This document shows positions 13,780 through 26,200 of a stretch of 64,000 nucleotides of DNA, in pieces (the stretch's first letter is position 1; every line of letters begins with the position of its first letter). The DNA lies in contig NC_088717.1 in NCBI RefSeq assembly GCF_963576615.1, positions 39,944,302 through 40,008,301 of the forward strand, in the 5' to 3' direction. Position numbers and translations under genes: made by a program. This DNA comes from Watersipora subatra (Eukaryota; Bryozoa; Gymnolaemata; Cheilostomatida; Watersiporidae). The notes under the pieces are model-generated. The model was not told where the DNA came from. It was given only the letters and a program-made list of their open reading frames with translations, and ran no database searches.

Positions 13780-14800
13780 ATAATTATTCGTACACTGACA
13801 TACCGCTTTCATGGGCTAAAATCTGAAAAATTGTGAAAACTGGCATTTGATTTTGCAAACGCAAAAGAAATCAAAACTTCATCTAGTTGGCCAAAAATCA
13901 GGTCGCAATTATTGAAAGATGAACTTGCACAAGATTTGAGTCAATTTTATCAGAAAGTATCAGTATTTTTTTATCGTTTGCAATTTTGTTGATGTTTGAG
14001 GTGATCTGATTGCCAAGTAGTTTCAAGTTTAGAATAGGCAAAACTCTAGTATGATTAAAACGCTCAGAACACGCGAATGCGCAATTATGACACCTATAAT
14101 AGTTGTAATGAGATTGACAGAAACTAGGCGTGTGATGCTGCAACTTGATTTGTCAACTTGCAACAAATTTTTCAAAGGTTTGTCTGATATAATGCTTAGG
14201 TATGGCTTTACAGCAGGCTTTATATTTAACATTGACCAAATAGGAATTTCGATAGTGCAGGATCCTGACACAATCTTTGCGGAGAGCGGTGTAAATCTAG
14301 TAGGTTCCGCAACACAGCCAGAAAGAGGTGAACTGGTTGCGCAGTAAATGCAGCAGGAAATCACCTTCCTCTATTTTATATTTTTCCCATGTGTCTATGA
14401 AAAAATCCTTTTTCAATAATGCTGCTCCAGGGGCTACCAGTGTTGCTTCCAAAGCAGGATCTATGAGCAGTGACATCTTTGCAGAAAGATTTCTCCCTTT
14501 CTGTATACAAAATACTCACTGCTCTCCCGCCAACCCTGCTTAGCTAATTCTTGACAACCCACAATTTTCAACACAGTTATGCTGCTGTAGCTTTAGGTAA
14601 AGAGTCTGGTATTCACTTGCTAGTTCTTCTACCACTCGACCTTCTGACAGATGTGTGTTTGGTGCACTAAAGACGTACTGACATAAATCACTAGGTGATT
14701 AGATGAGAAGCAATCCGACCGGAATGTCACAATTATGAGATGGCTTAATTATTTGTTCAACCGTTTATGCTAAGCATGACGCCAGAGAGCATTACTTCCG
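13780..14800 (+). pseudogene. Broken pogo/Tigger-like (JRK-type) transposase
   Basis: Fragments in several plus-strand frames resemble a DDE transposase of the pogo/Tigger/Jerky group. Near 13840-13910 is a LAFDFANAKEIK-like segment (CENP-B-type HTH region). At 14110-14345 is KFFKGLSDIMLRYGFTAG followed by FNIDQIGIS and GSATQPERGELV, which matches the N-[VI]-D-E-T-G catalytic block with Glu replaced by Gln. At 14460-14545 come DIFAERF and NTHCSPANPA, then LILDN near 14543 (second catalytic Asp) and GKESGIHLLVLL near 14598. Stops and frameshifts separate these, and a family A fragment (13945-14070) interrupts the gene. It is inactive. Confidence 0.8.
13945..14070. mobile_element. MITE family A end, inside the transposase pseudogene
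   Basis: TTATCAGAAAGTATCAGTAT through GAGGTGATCTGATTGCCAAG matches the family A left arm. No matching right arm follows, so this is a partial copy. It lies between the HTH-like and catalytic fragments of the surrounding transposase. Confidence 0.65.
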
Positions 14801-15257
14801 AATTCCGCTGAACTCAAATATTTCTTTTAAATTCGACAAATTTTTTAAAGCCATGAATGTACTGCAGTGATAGTAACAAACCAGCTTCTGTTGAAAGATG
14901 ATGCAGTTGGATCAAGCAACTCTACTGGTAAAAAAAGAGACTATTGCTGAGACACCTCAAATTTAAATAAATCTAAGACTAAAGTGGCCCTAGTTGTGGC
15001 ATAACTCTAGAACAAATTATTCTTTTTCTTAAGTCAGAACTGCAAAAGCAATTACATAGAAGAAAAGTTGAGCTTGTAATGGTGACTGACACATCTAACA
15101 AAAATCACATAAAAAGAACAATAAAATAAAAATAAGAAGATATGGCGGTGCCTATAACTAAAACTGCTTTAGAAAATGGAGGTCTTTAAGAAATTGCGAT
15201 GAAGGAAGATCACAAATTAGCGGTTGGCTCGCGTGTCTTAGCGAAACATGAAACAGA

Positions 15258-16014
15258 AACATGAAACAGAAAGATGATCTCACATATCCTATGAAACAGA
15301 GAGAGGACCCCACATATACTATGAAACAGAGAAATGATCCCACATATACTATGATACAGAGAGACAATTACACATATACTATGAAACAGAGAAATGATCC
15401 CACATATACGTTGCAACAGAGAGACGATCTCACATATCCTATGAATCAGAGAGGCGACCCCATATATACTATGAAACAGATAAACGATCCCACATATACT
15501 TTGCAACAGAGAGACGATCCCACATATACTATGATACAGAGAGACGATTACACATATACTATGAAACAGAGAGACGATCCCAAATATACTATGAAACAGA
15601 GAGACGATGCCACATATACTATGAAACAGAGAAACGATCCCACATATACTTTGCAACAGAGAGACGATCTCACATATCCTATGAATCAGATAGACGACCC
15701 CATATATACTATGAAACAGAGAAATGATCCCACATATACTATGATACAGAGAGACAATTACACATATACTATGAAACAGAGAAATGATCCCACATATACG
15801 TTGCAACAGAGAGACGATCTCACATATCCTATGAATCAGAGAGGCGACCCCATATATACTATGAAACAGATAAACGATCCCACATATACTTTGCAACAGA
15901 GAGACGATCCCACATATACTATGATACAGAGAGACGATTACACATATACTATGAAACAGAGAGACGATCCCAAATATACTATGAAACAGAGAGACGATGC
16001 CACATATACTATGC
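15258..16014. repeat. 30-bp minisatellite with 390-bp higher-order period
   Basis: Twenty-five units of a 30-bp repeat of the type ATGAAACAGAGAGACGATCC + CACATATACT. Unit variants (ATGATACAGA, TTGCAACAGA, ATGAATCAGA) repeat in the same order after 13 units: 15351-15620 is matched by 15741-16010. Both strands stay open (about 250-280 codons: YTMKQRDDPT on plus, CGIVSLFHSI on minus). Without codon bias, start context or homology I treat these as artefacts, though the plus-strand frame is listed as a finding. Confidence 0.93.
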
Positions 16015-16264
16015 AGGCACACTTCAGCTAAGAAAGTGTGATACCATCTATACATGTTGACAATCAGCCTGCTTTCTGACTGAAGATGATACTAATATGG
16101 TTACACAAGGATATAATTTTATTATAATGGCCACCTAAAATGATAGCTGGCCTAAAAAGATCTTTAAGTCATATGTGGTGTCGATATAAGTGGCTTTATA
16201 ATTAAGCAAGCAAGCAAACATTTTTGATGCTATTGTATGTTATCTGAAAATCTAAGTCATGTTT

Positions 16265-16610
16265 TTTTTACTAAGATTATCTATATATATTAAATCGATC
16301 GTTTGATTGTCGCTATATGTCCAGTTAATGGCGATTGATTAATACGCACACTTGCACACTTGCACACTTGCAGTTCAATGCGCTGTGAGAGATCATAATG
16401 TGAAAGGATTATATGCACAATTATTCCAAAGCGTGACAATGTGGTTTAGTGCGCATGGTTTAGTGGTAGTACGTGACGCTTGTTATCACATGCATTCATT
16501 TGAATGTATGGGTTCGATTCCTGAAAGATGCAATCTTTTTTTCCAATGCGGTTAGCTGGCTTCGGGCAAACATGGCTCTTATTATAGTAAAGATTTAAAC
16601 TAGCTTAAGT
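16265..16610 (+). repeat. SINE-like element with tRNA-like promoter
   Basis: At 16448-16520 an A-box-like TGGTTTAGTGGTAG and a perfect B-box-like GGGTTCGATTCC lie about 45 bp apart, as in a tRNA-derived pol III promoter. It is preceded by a segment like TATGTCCAGTTAATGGCGAT and followed by CTCTTATTATAGTA, both shared with the copy near 58960-59250. No cloverleaf pairs well enough to call a functional tRNA. Confidence 0.55.
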
Positions 16611-17034
16611 TACTAGCTTAAGTTACCCAAATTCATTGGGCAAAGAAACTTAGCCAATGGCAACTACATTACCTGTCACTGTTTATAAGCTGTTTAAAAT
16701 CTTGAGCAAATGTGTAGTATAATAAATGTTTTTCAAGAATCTGATTTAACTTTGCCTCAAGCTTTTGAATATTTGAATTATGCAGTAGCTGGAGACACAC
16801 GGAAGCAAGCAAATGCTTTCATTTGAAAGTTAGAATGGTAAATGACGTATATGTAGATTAAAAATATTTTTTCTATAGAAAAACTTTTTTATCACCCTTG
16901 CACTGCTAGGCATTCAGTAGCATGTCATAAGGTTGGGTTAGAAAATAAATACATTTTAAAATGTTCACACGCGCGTTAAATTGCAGATTTCTCATCTGGC
17001 ACAACTTGCTCTAGTCTATTTTTCTGTGTTGCAC

Positions 17035-17140
17035 AAGCTAACACCCTTTACAAATAGGCTAAGTTGGGCCACAAGCTAACATTCCTCACAAATGGGGTAA
17101 ATTTGGTCACAAGCTAACACCCCTCACAAACAGTAAGCGT
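17035..17140. repeat. Short direct repeat (about 36 bp, three copies)
   Basis: Three copies of a CACAAGCTAACACCCCTCAC-type unit followed by AAATAGG..AAGTTGGCC. They are diverged. Confidence 0.75.
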
Positions 17141-17619
17141 GGCCACTAATAAACTGTTACAAAAATGTAAATTATACAAAATACTTTGTTAGCAATCACT
17201 AATGTTTTTGTTATGAAGCTTTGCAAGGAAATATGTACAGTGGCAATGATTCTTAGTAAAGTATATTCAATATTTAGTTTATAATTCTAATTCAACGTAT
17301 AGTAAGCTGTTATTAGCTGTCTTATTTTTGGAATTGAAATGGCCCAAATGCTTTAAAGCCCTTCAACATGATTTGTACTAATTCATTGGCTTGTTTAGTT
17401 GCTGTTATTACCATTAGAAAGTAAATCTATTTCGTTTATCTTTAAATCTGTTCATTATTTTTTTATCTTTCAAATTATAAGGTAAATTAAACATGCATGT
17501 AGTTACTCTAATATAAATTTAAACAGCATGTTGTCAATCCCTAGATAAACACTTTGGTAATACAAAAAAAGTTTCAAATTACTTCATAGCAAAGTTGTGT
17601 GTGGATGTTGCCATTGCGG

Positions 17620-17702
17620 TGCATAGTAATCATCTGGTAATCACATGGTCATTACATGGTGATCACATGGCAATTACATGGTGATCACATGGTAATCAAA
17701 TG
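17620..17702. repeat. Short CACATGGTGATCA repeat
   Basis: Five to six partial copies of a 13-16-bp unit around ATCACATGGTAATCA, partly self-complementary. Confidence 0.7.
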
Positions 17703-20128
17703 AGACAGAGTTAAAATCAATCTCAAAATCAATACAGCTGCTAATCTTTCACAACTTTTTAGACCATTCACAAATAGAAAAGCGACCTTTATTTTATTAC
17801 TAGTTCATCTTTGATAGGGCAATGTGTGGCGCACTTGTCTGCAAAAACTGTGAATATTGTGTAATTATTATGCTCATTGCCAGTCGACTCAACCATAGAA
17901 GGAGTTACCTTTCTCCTTGTTCATCAATTGCATCGCATCATCATTGCATCATGCACAGTGATTTGAGACAGGTTGTGTGACACGTGCATCAGCTATTTAC
18001 AGTTTGCTCCGCTTTGGGTGCTATTGGCTGGTGCGAGTTGGCCAGACTTGTTAACCAGTAGTGTGTAATTCAGGGCTGGTCGTCGACCTATGAACTCTGT
18101 TTTAGCAGACGATAGCCTATTAGCAAGCTCAGTCGAATAAAGTTTGAACCAGAATGCTTTACTTGCAGCTGATAATGTATTAGTTGCCCAAAGAATTCTT
18201 ATTGTACGAAATCTCAAAGTTATATACCAGGAGCAAAAGGTACTAGCTATGTACTTTCACATCATATTTTTAATTTGTTTGAATTTGTTCTTTGATTTGC
18301 TTATAGTTATACTGCTCACACCTGCTAATGTTGCTATTAGTTCATATAGTTTGGAACTTTTGTATTGATTACTTGCATTTGTTTTTAGATTTCAGGTGTT
18401 GTGGTTCAAAGTCAAAGTCTATAAAGTTTATTACAACCACACACATCAGTGAAGTCATAACCACTCTTAATTTCAATATCCTAGCAATGTTTCCACAATG
18501 CTAAAATAACTTTTTGCCAAATTATTTTAGAGATTATTTTTGCCTCGAAAGCATTAATTTAAAGAAATAGCCAATAAACAGCAAAACATTGTTTATTTCA
18601 TTAAATAAGCCTTTTTCTTATTTGAGTTTGCGTACTCTTTTTTTATCTTAACAGAGAATTTTACTTCCATCAACTTCTAAAACATTTATTTAAAATATCA
18701 ATCAATCTATGTACTTCCAGTCAGATTTCATCTGATTTTAACGAAAAAGCTCCCTAGCACCCTACATTTGCGTAATTTTCCTTTTTAGCAAAGGATTTCA
18801 TTTCTGCTATTGTATAAAGGATTGATAACAATCTATGTCAAAGCATGATTACAGTCGTTCAACTCTACAAATAGTATATTCCTTGAATAATAAATCATAA
18901 ATTAAATACCTCAAATACCAGTTTGTTTGTCAATACTATTTTGGCTACATTTAATAATTTGCTTTCGTATCTGCTCACTATATCTAGCACAATCCTTTTT
19001 AAAAAACCTATTTAAACTTCTTTTATCTTTCAAATGTGTTATCATTTTATGGTTGCCTTCATTTAAATTTTTCTTTTCAAGCATAACCTTGCAAAACATT
19101 TTTAACAAATGAGATTATCCCAATAAATGAATAGGCAGATGCGACTACTCAAGCTATCCATCATATTAGTTAACTAGATTCTATGCGCTTTGGTTTCAAT
19201 AGTTGCACCACATGACTGTCATGTTAGTTAACTACATGACAGTTAACTTAGGTGACACTGAATTCATCTCTGCACACCGTACAGTAGGCAATACCACCAC
19301 TGCATCAATACTCCTTACTACACATTAGAAAATAGTTGTACTGCATGTATACTGCATTCTGCGCATTAGTAAAAGTATGCAATGCAATTGTACTGAATGG
19401 CTGTGACATGCTTACTAAGTACCGCTGCTGCACTACTAATGCAACTATGCAAATATTTACTGCAATCTATGTATTTTACATGTAGGCATAATTGAGTACT
19501 TATCAATGTGTAGTTACGATTTTTTCGTAATGATCCCTAACAAGTCTGGAGCCGGTGTACACCAGCCATACATATTAAGCCACTATGTAAGAGCTAAAAA
19601 GTTGGCCACTATTATCAAGTTGTGGCAGCAGCAATAGAATGGGTTTGTCTAAAAAAGTAGTAGTACTAAACTGTCATGTGAAATTGATGACTTTGATATG
19701 TGGTAATATATCCATCCATTTGGTAGACAACTTCTACACCAGAAGTCAGCTGATGTGTTTGATAGTTGTAATATTTATTTGCTTAGAAATTCTAGTTGAA
19801 TGGAAGGAAAATATGATAATAGACAGCATGAATATATATTGTTGTTGTTGTATAAGAAATTAGAATGAGGTTAGAACTCATCTATTAACTAAAAAGATTG
19901 AAAAATATTGAATCAAGTCTACTTTTGTGTAACATATTAGGAGTGAAAGTTATGATGCAATCACAAACCTACTAAAAGTTGGTAGAAAGGTAATCATCAG
20001 GCAATGAATAAATGATAAAAACTGGAACTATTGCTATGGTGAAGAAAACTTAAATCCTTCATTCAATAAGTAGCTGTTTGAGCCACGAAAAGCAAACTAC
20101 TTGCAACAATAAAAATAGACAGTAAAAG
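17703..20128. other. No recognisable gene; sequence 3' of the ligase gene
   Basis: AT-rich sequence directly downstream of the RNF31-like stop codon. It must include the 3' UTR, whose end I cannot place. Short open frames are not supported. Confidence 0.5.
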
Positions 20129-20278
20129 TTAGTAAATCTGATAAGCGGAGAGGTCTTCAAGAGGGACAGTTTCTTTAATGTGAGCAATGAGCTGCTCTTT
20201 AAAGGCATCATCTGCCAGGTCTCCTTGTTCCAGAGTTTCCTTACCATCCCTCTTTAGTACCAGGTGCAACTGAAGTAT
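20129..20278 (-). CDS. RNF31: RNF31-like terminal exon n: LDD end and stop
   Basis: A 150-bp exon from ctatcgtag to a TAA stop (complement of 20129-20131). It reads [18 protein letters not shown] and ends [15 protein letters not shown]. The LL/EVPL-type pattern matches the C-terminal helix region of HOIP. A possible poly(A) signal (TTTATT on the plus strand, near 19770) lies about 350 bp downstream; this is weak evidence for the transcript end. Confidence 0.9.
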   Translation of the reverse strand: MLQLHLVLKRDGKETLEQGDLADDAFKEQLIAHIKETVPLEDLSAYQIY

Positions 20279-23200
20279 CTACGATAGACAATAATTGACT
20301 TCTCATTTTTTACAAGACAATTACAGGTTTCCAACTGACTTCAACTTATGTGAAATGAAAACACTGAAAAGAATTTTCAACTTTTTGGAGTTAAACAACT
20401 TTTTTAACTGAAAAAGTTTTTAGTTAAAAAAGTTTTCAACTGAAAAAACTTTTCAGTTAAAAATTTTTTTAACTGAAAAAGTTTTCAACTGAAAAGTTTT
20501 TTTAACTGGAAACTTTTAACTGAAAATTTTCAGTTATAAGTTTTCAGTTAAAAGAAACTGAAAACATTTCAGTTTCTTCTAACTGAAAAGTTTTCAGTTT
20601 ACTTAACAAATGTTATCACTAGCTCCTTTAACAATGTTCTACCTATTAATCTAATATCCGTTTGTTCAACAAAGAAAACTATTTTAGACACCATGTCAAA
20701 GGATTAATTTGACTTGCTAACTGACCATTTTATGATTTTTGTATGGCATAATTTGTAAAACATTTCCGTTTAAAATGAAATTGTTGCTAATAAGATAATG
20801 AAAAATGCTGCCAGACATAGAAATACATTTGAAATAATTGAGAGCTTGAACTATATAGATTCTTTTAAGTTAGGTAGGCCTCTTATACAGCCGCTTTATC
20901 ACCCTTGTAAAAATAAAAAATGACAAATCATGAGAAAAGTTGAAACAGCTGCAGTCACTTTTGAATGTAAGTTTTTTAGTTTTATAAAATATTTAGTTAT
21001 TGTAGTATGAAATCACAATTATAAAATTGCATTACGGTTTTATGAGTAAAGGTAAAATTGTATTTAGTTCTATTTCAGCAAAAACCTGTAAAAACAGATA
21101 TTTTTCACACAAAGGTGAGTATTAGTTTGCAAGATAAGACAATTCCTTGCTTAAAGAACTCACCAGTTTGACCGAATTCTTACAACAATGTATCACATTT
21201 TGTGAAAGAAAAACGCTTCAAAAACATAGTACATAAAAATAGTAAATAAAGCATCAAATAAATATTTATGTGCCAGCAGTATTGTTTTATTAAAAAAAAG
21301 AATGTGGCCAAAAAAAGACCTCGTTGTTTTCTAAAACGGGCTCATTCAAAGCCAATTACTTAGTAAAGAAGAATTGACTTCTTTACTAAAAAGTCAATTC
21401 TGAGAAACCTTATAGAATGACTTTTTCTCCCCTAATTAAACTGAAAGGAAATCTATGTTAATCATCCAGAAATAGTTCTAAATCATTGCGTATTCTACAT
21501 GAAAACCAGTGTACAATACTATGGACACCGTAAAACCTCCAATTGAATACCAAGGCGTTTTATTTTTCAACTTTCCTTTATAGTGGCGGTCAATTGGAAA
21601 AGACGTTCAAATAAAAGCTGGCGGTGTATTTTTCAAATGGTTCATTGGAATTTTGGGAAGATAAATTGAGCCCTATTACGAGCGAAGCGAATGCCGCCTA
21701 TATTTTGCTCATTTTTCCGGTGGAGTGATATTAATTCTTTTGGATGCAATAAATCTGCTAACTTACCTCCAACTTGTCAATGATCTTTTGATAAATATCC
21801 TTTGAAAAACCGAGAAATATCTCTACCAGTTGATATCTACATGTATAACTTGTAATTAACCTGCGATAATATTATAGCCTGTGTCCTTCTTTGCAATTTG
21901 TTGGCATTTTCAATTTTTATTTCATTCTAAATTTGAAGACATATTTTGGTTTTATATCTATTTTTAACAATGTTCACTGCACTCATTGATATGTTTGCTA
22001 CAGTTTGCAGCCAAAACTAGCTTTTTATGTGCAATGGAAGTGGAGTTATGAGCATCGATCTACAGTAAACCGTGTTAAGATAGCGGCAAGGATGCTATTA
22101 AATAACATGCTATAAATCTGCATAGCTATAAGTTACATAATGATAATCTATCAAATGATACAGATATATATTCATGAACAAGTGAAATTTACGAACCATA
22201 CTTATATTACATGCAAAAACAAAAATTAACGTTTTTAAAACAAAAAATATTTCCATCGTTTGCTTGGATAGCTGCATTCTGATTGTTGCTTTTGATGAAA
22301 CGAACATCTTCTAGTTGTCCAATACCTTACACAATATTTTTTGGCCTCAACTCTTCTTCTGCACTGCTGAACTAGTCAATATTAGAGTCCAAACAATATT
22401 TTGACAGAGCAAAACTTTTACGCGTTGCATTAAGCACAAATGCAATACGTAAAAGTTCGCTCGCTAAACGTAACCTTTGGCCCAAAACTTGCAAACCATT
22501 TTTATATATGTAAATGTACCTCGATGTATCGGGACCGCGTTAAACAAAGAACCACTATTAGCCTGAGACAGTAACTATTTCTATAGCGTTGCTTTAAAAG
22601 TTGATCTAAAATTGAAAATTTAAATCGTTTTTATGTAGGCCACTTCGAAGTAGGAAGACCGCGTTAAACAAGAAACTACTATTAGCCTGAGACAGATACT
22701 AATTATTTTTATGGTGCTGCTTTCTAAGTTCATCTACAACGTAAATTTAAATCGTGTTTTTTATATAGGTATGTACTTCGAAGTATCAAGACCGCGTTAA
22801 ACAAGGAACTACAATTAGCCTGAGACTGTTATTGATTATTTCTATGGTGTTGCTTTCAAAGTTTTAACGAGAAAAAGCGAAAAGCTTTGGAGTTGTACAA
22901 CGAGAGAATTGATTGCTATTAATGTAAACAATTCATTATTAATACGATTTCGTGGACAATTTTCTACGAATCCCTTGATATTATGGGTTCATAAAAGATT
23001 AAAGATTGTTAAAGTGGCATTTAAATGGAGGTGGCATTCAAATAGAGGGTAGTGCTCCATTTTTCAATCCTTTCGTTTCCAAACATTTCAAAGAAAAAGC
23101 TGTAAAGCTTTGGAGTTAAAAAACGTACATTGATATGCCATAACAGTGGCTGCTATACGGAAGTACCGTGTTCCTGAATAGTATTCGCACTGTTCATTAA

Positions 23201-26200
23201 AACGTTTTAAAGTCTTCAAGTCAGATTGTAAACCACATTAGAGAAAAATCTGAAGACAAAGAATTGGATTTCGACCATAGGCCCTACTGATTTTGAATTG
23301 GATAGTAGTTTTGATGATTGTGACGATCGATCTTTTCAGGTACACCAGAACTAAAACTATGGCAACAAATACAGTAACAACAAAATAATTAATTGTTATT
23401 GATGTAACCAAGTCATTATTAGTACTATTATTTTAGTACATTGTACCATTTGTTTTAGTTGTTCAAATGTACTGTTTGTAGGTTCATAAGGATCAAAGTG
23501 GCGGTCAAATAAATGTCGCATTCAATTAAAGGGTGCCGTTGTATTTCTCCACCTTTTGCATGTAGTTCTATTAGAGGTAGCATTCAAATAGAGGTGTTAC
23601 GGTATATATATATATAAATATATATACAGAAATATGTATACATATAAATATACATATTTACGCATACGTATATATACATTAATGCCAATATACATACACA
23701 TCAATATACCACATGTATAAATCTCAGTTGTTGTGTGTTGATCTTTTGTCTATCTATCATCGCCATGCCCAGATATAGCGATTAAGTTTTACGAATGAAA
23801 AATCTGCTTATCAAAGGATTTGATCTCAGAACCTTCATGTCTGCCAACCAATGACTTTTTCACTGCACTAGGATGTCCAATTGACCGTGTTGATGAATGA
23901 TTGGCATGACATCCATTATGTCGCAAAACGACGTTGCGTTGCGTCACACATAAACATTACCAGCTGGCCTCACTAGATGAATGCCTGCCGTTACAGAGGT
24001 AATGAAAACAGCTTACAAATAGTTGTAACTAATGTAGTGTAAAGGTAATGTAGTAGGTAAGGTAATGTATTGTTTATAAGTGGTTTTTTTGACCCGTGCA
24101 ATGCAGGGCATTAAGCTAGTGTATATATGTACATGTGTATATATACAAACATATATATATAGATGTATATATGTGTGTATATATACATGCATATATAAGT
24201 ATATAGATGTATATTTACATACATGTATACATATATATATCTTTACATATTTATATAAATTTAAGAGGTTATTTGTTTGTCTGTCATATGACCAGTCTAT
24301 AGCGATCGATTAAAATATGCATGCTGCACGTTAACAAGTTTGCCAGTAACAAAGCAGTATTGCCATTATACTTCGCAAGTACAAAGTTATTGTTGTTTTT
24401 TGAATTTCATATGTGTTTGCTAAGTTCTGCCTGATTTTGTTTACTTTTCTGGTTGAACAAAGCTGTATTGCTGATCGCTGTTGTATCTGAATTTGAATTC
24501 TGTTGCGAATAATCCAATATACATGTATGGTTCGTCTTTCATATCAGCTTAATTTGCTACTTCAACTTGGTAAAATATGTTTTTGGTGATGGACTGATGG
24601 TTGTCTAGTGGGCATTTGTCTTTTTGTCTGCAATTACATTTTCTGTTGGGTGCATTCAGTTTTTCGTGGTCGAGTTTATTATTCTGTGCGTTTACTAAGC
24701 TTTTTATATTCGGCACACATGATTAGCTAATTTAGGGGTGTATTTTTTGAAAATTTCGTTCAAGGAGTATTCTTTGGGAAAGCGTCTGGTAACAATTTGA
24801 ATGTATTTCTTTCCTATGTTGATAGCGACACTTGAGTTGTATTATAGGGGTTGTACCAAATTGTCTACTGTGTTTTTTGTTTGTTATTGTTGCTTATGTT
24901 GCGCATTGCAGTTTACGGTTATAGCTACTCTTTTTTAGTGCATCATGGTGCAGCTGTTTCATTTTGCCAAATTTTTGTTTGTTCGATGAGTGTGCTTATC
25001 CGTTTATGTTTATAGGAATGTTGTCAATGACAGACTTATGGTGGTTGTTTGGTTTATGTACATATAGTATTCTAATGCCTGGTTTTAAGTAGAGACTGTG
25101 TGTGCCTGTTGTCAAATTAAATGTTACATCTAGAACGTTAACGATTTATTTGTTTGCTTCAATTACGAGTTTTAGGTTGTGGTCTCTAAAGATTTTACAG
25201 ATTAACTTTGTTTTTTCTACTGGTTGCGGGGTTCCTTCACAAATTGTCAGTCCGCCATCGCTGTATAAGCAGGTACTTTTTGTTTGCTCATCTGGTAATA
25301 GTGAAAGTAAGTATATTTCGAATAGCTTGCATTTTTCTGCTCCATCAAAGCTGCCCATAGTCCATTACTATGTAGGAGTTATCTTTTTGGGTATTTCATA
25401 AACACCTCCCCACACTGTGGCATCTTGCAAAAACCATCAGTCACAGCCTGACGAGCGCCATGCGCAAGACAATGTTGTAGCTGCCATGAGAAAATTTGAT
25501 TTAAAAATAGTTCAATTTTGATATACAGTGAAACCTCGGTTCTCGAACGCTTCGGTTCTTGACCAACTCGGTTTTCGACCCAAAAATTTGAGTTTTGTTC
25601 GTCTCTGAACTCGAACATAAATTAATTTCTCGACCAAACCGGAGCATGCATATTGGAATTAAACGTTCGGAACAGCTTTGGAAAGAGCATGGAAACATTC
25701 TTTACCATGGCTCCAAAACATAGGAAGACGCTAAGGAAAAACAAAAAATTGTTTGCCAAAATATTAAATTTAAAAAGAAATTTATAGCTAGATATGAATC
25801 TGGTGTGCGTGTATCTGTGTTGGCTAAGGAGTTTGGCATGGCAAAATCGACTATAAGTACCATCATAAAACCTCGTAAACCATCGTATTTTCTTTTTTGC
25901 ATGATGTTTGATGTAACTGATCTGTTGCATTTTTTGCTGTTTTATTCTTCATTTCTGCAATTTTTGGTATTGTATCTTAACCTTTAATGTTTTAAGAGCA
26001 AAACATTTGAAATTCTTTCTTTTTGTTTTATTTTTTCATCATAAATAGAAAATCTTTTACTAAAATTAAACACGATCTATATCTACCCGTTTTTATTTAT
26101 AGTACGCAGTATACAGTACAATTTATGGTGTAAAATGCTAAAAAACACTTTACCAAAGTTGTTTTCTTGACTTGGAACGGATTAAAATTTGCATACATTA

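Noticed and set aside
15210..16055. 281-codon minus-strand frame with CGIVSLFHSI repeats
   Set aside because: Antisense shadow of the 30-bp repeat. Only the plus frame has a Met in each unit, and even that is unproven.
16448..16520. A functional tRNA gene
   Set aside because: A and B boxes are good, but acceptor and anticodon stems do not pair convincingly and the surrounding repeat points to a SINE-like pseudogene.
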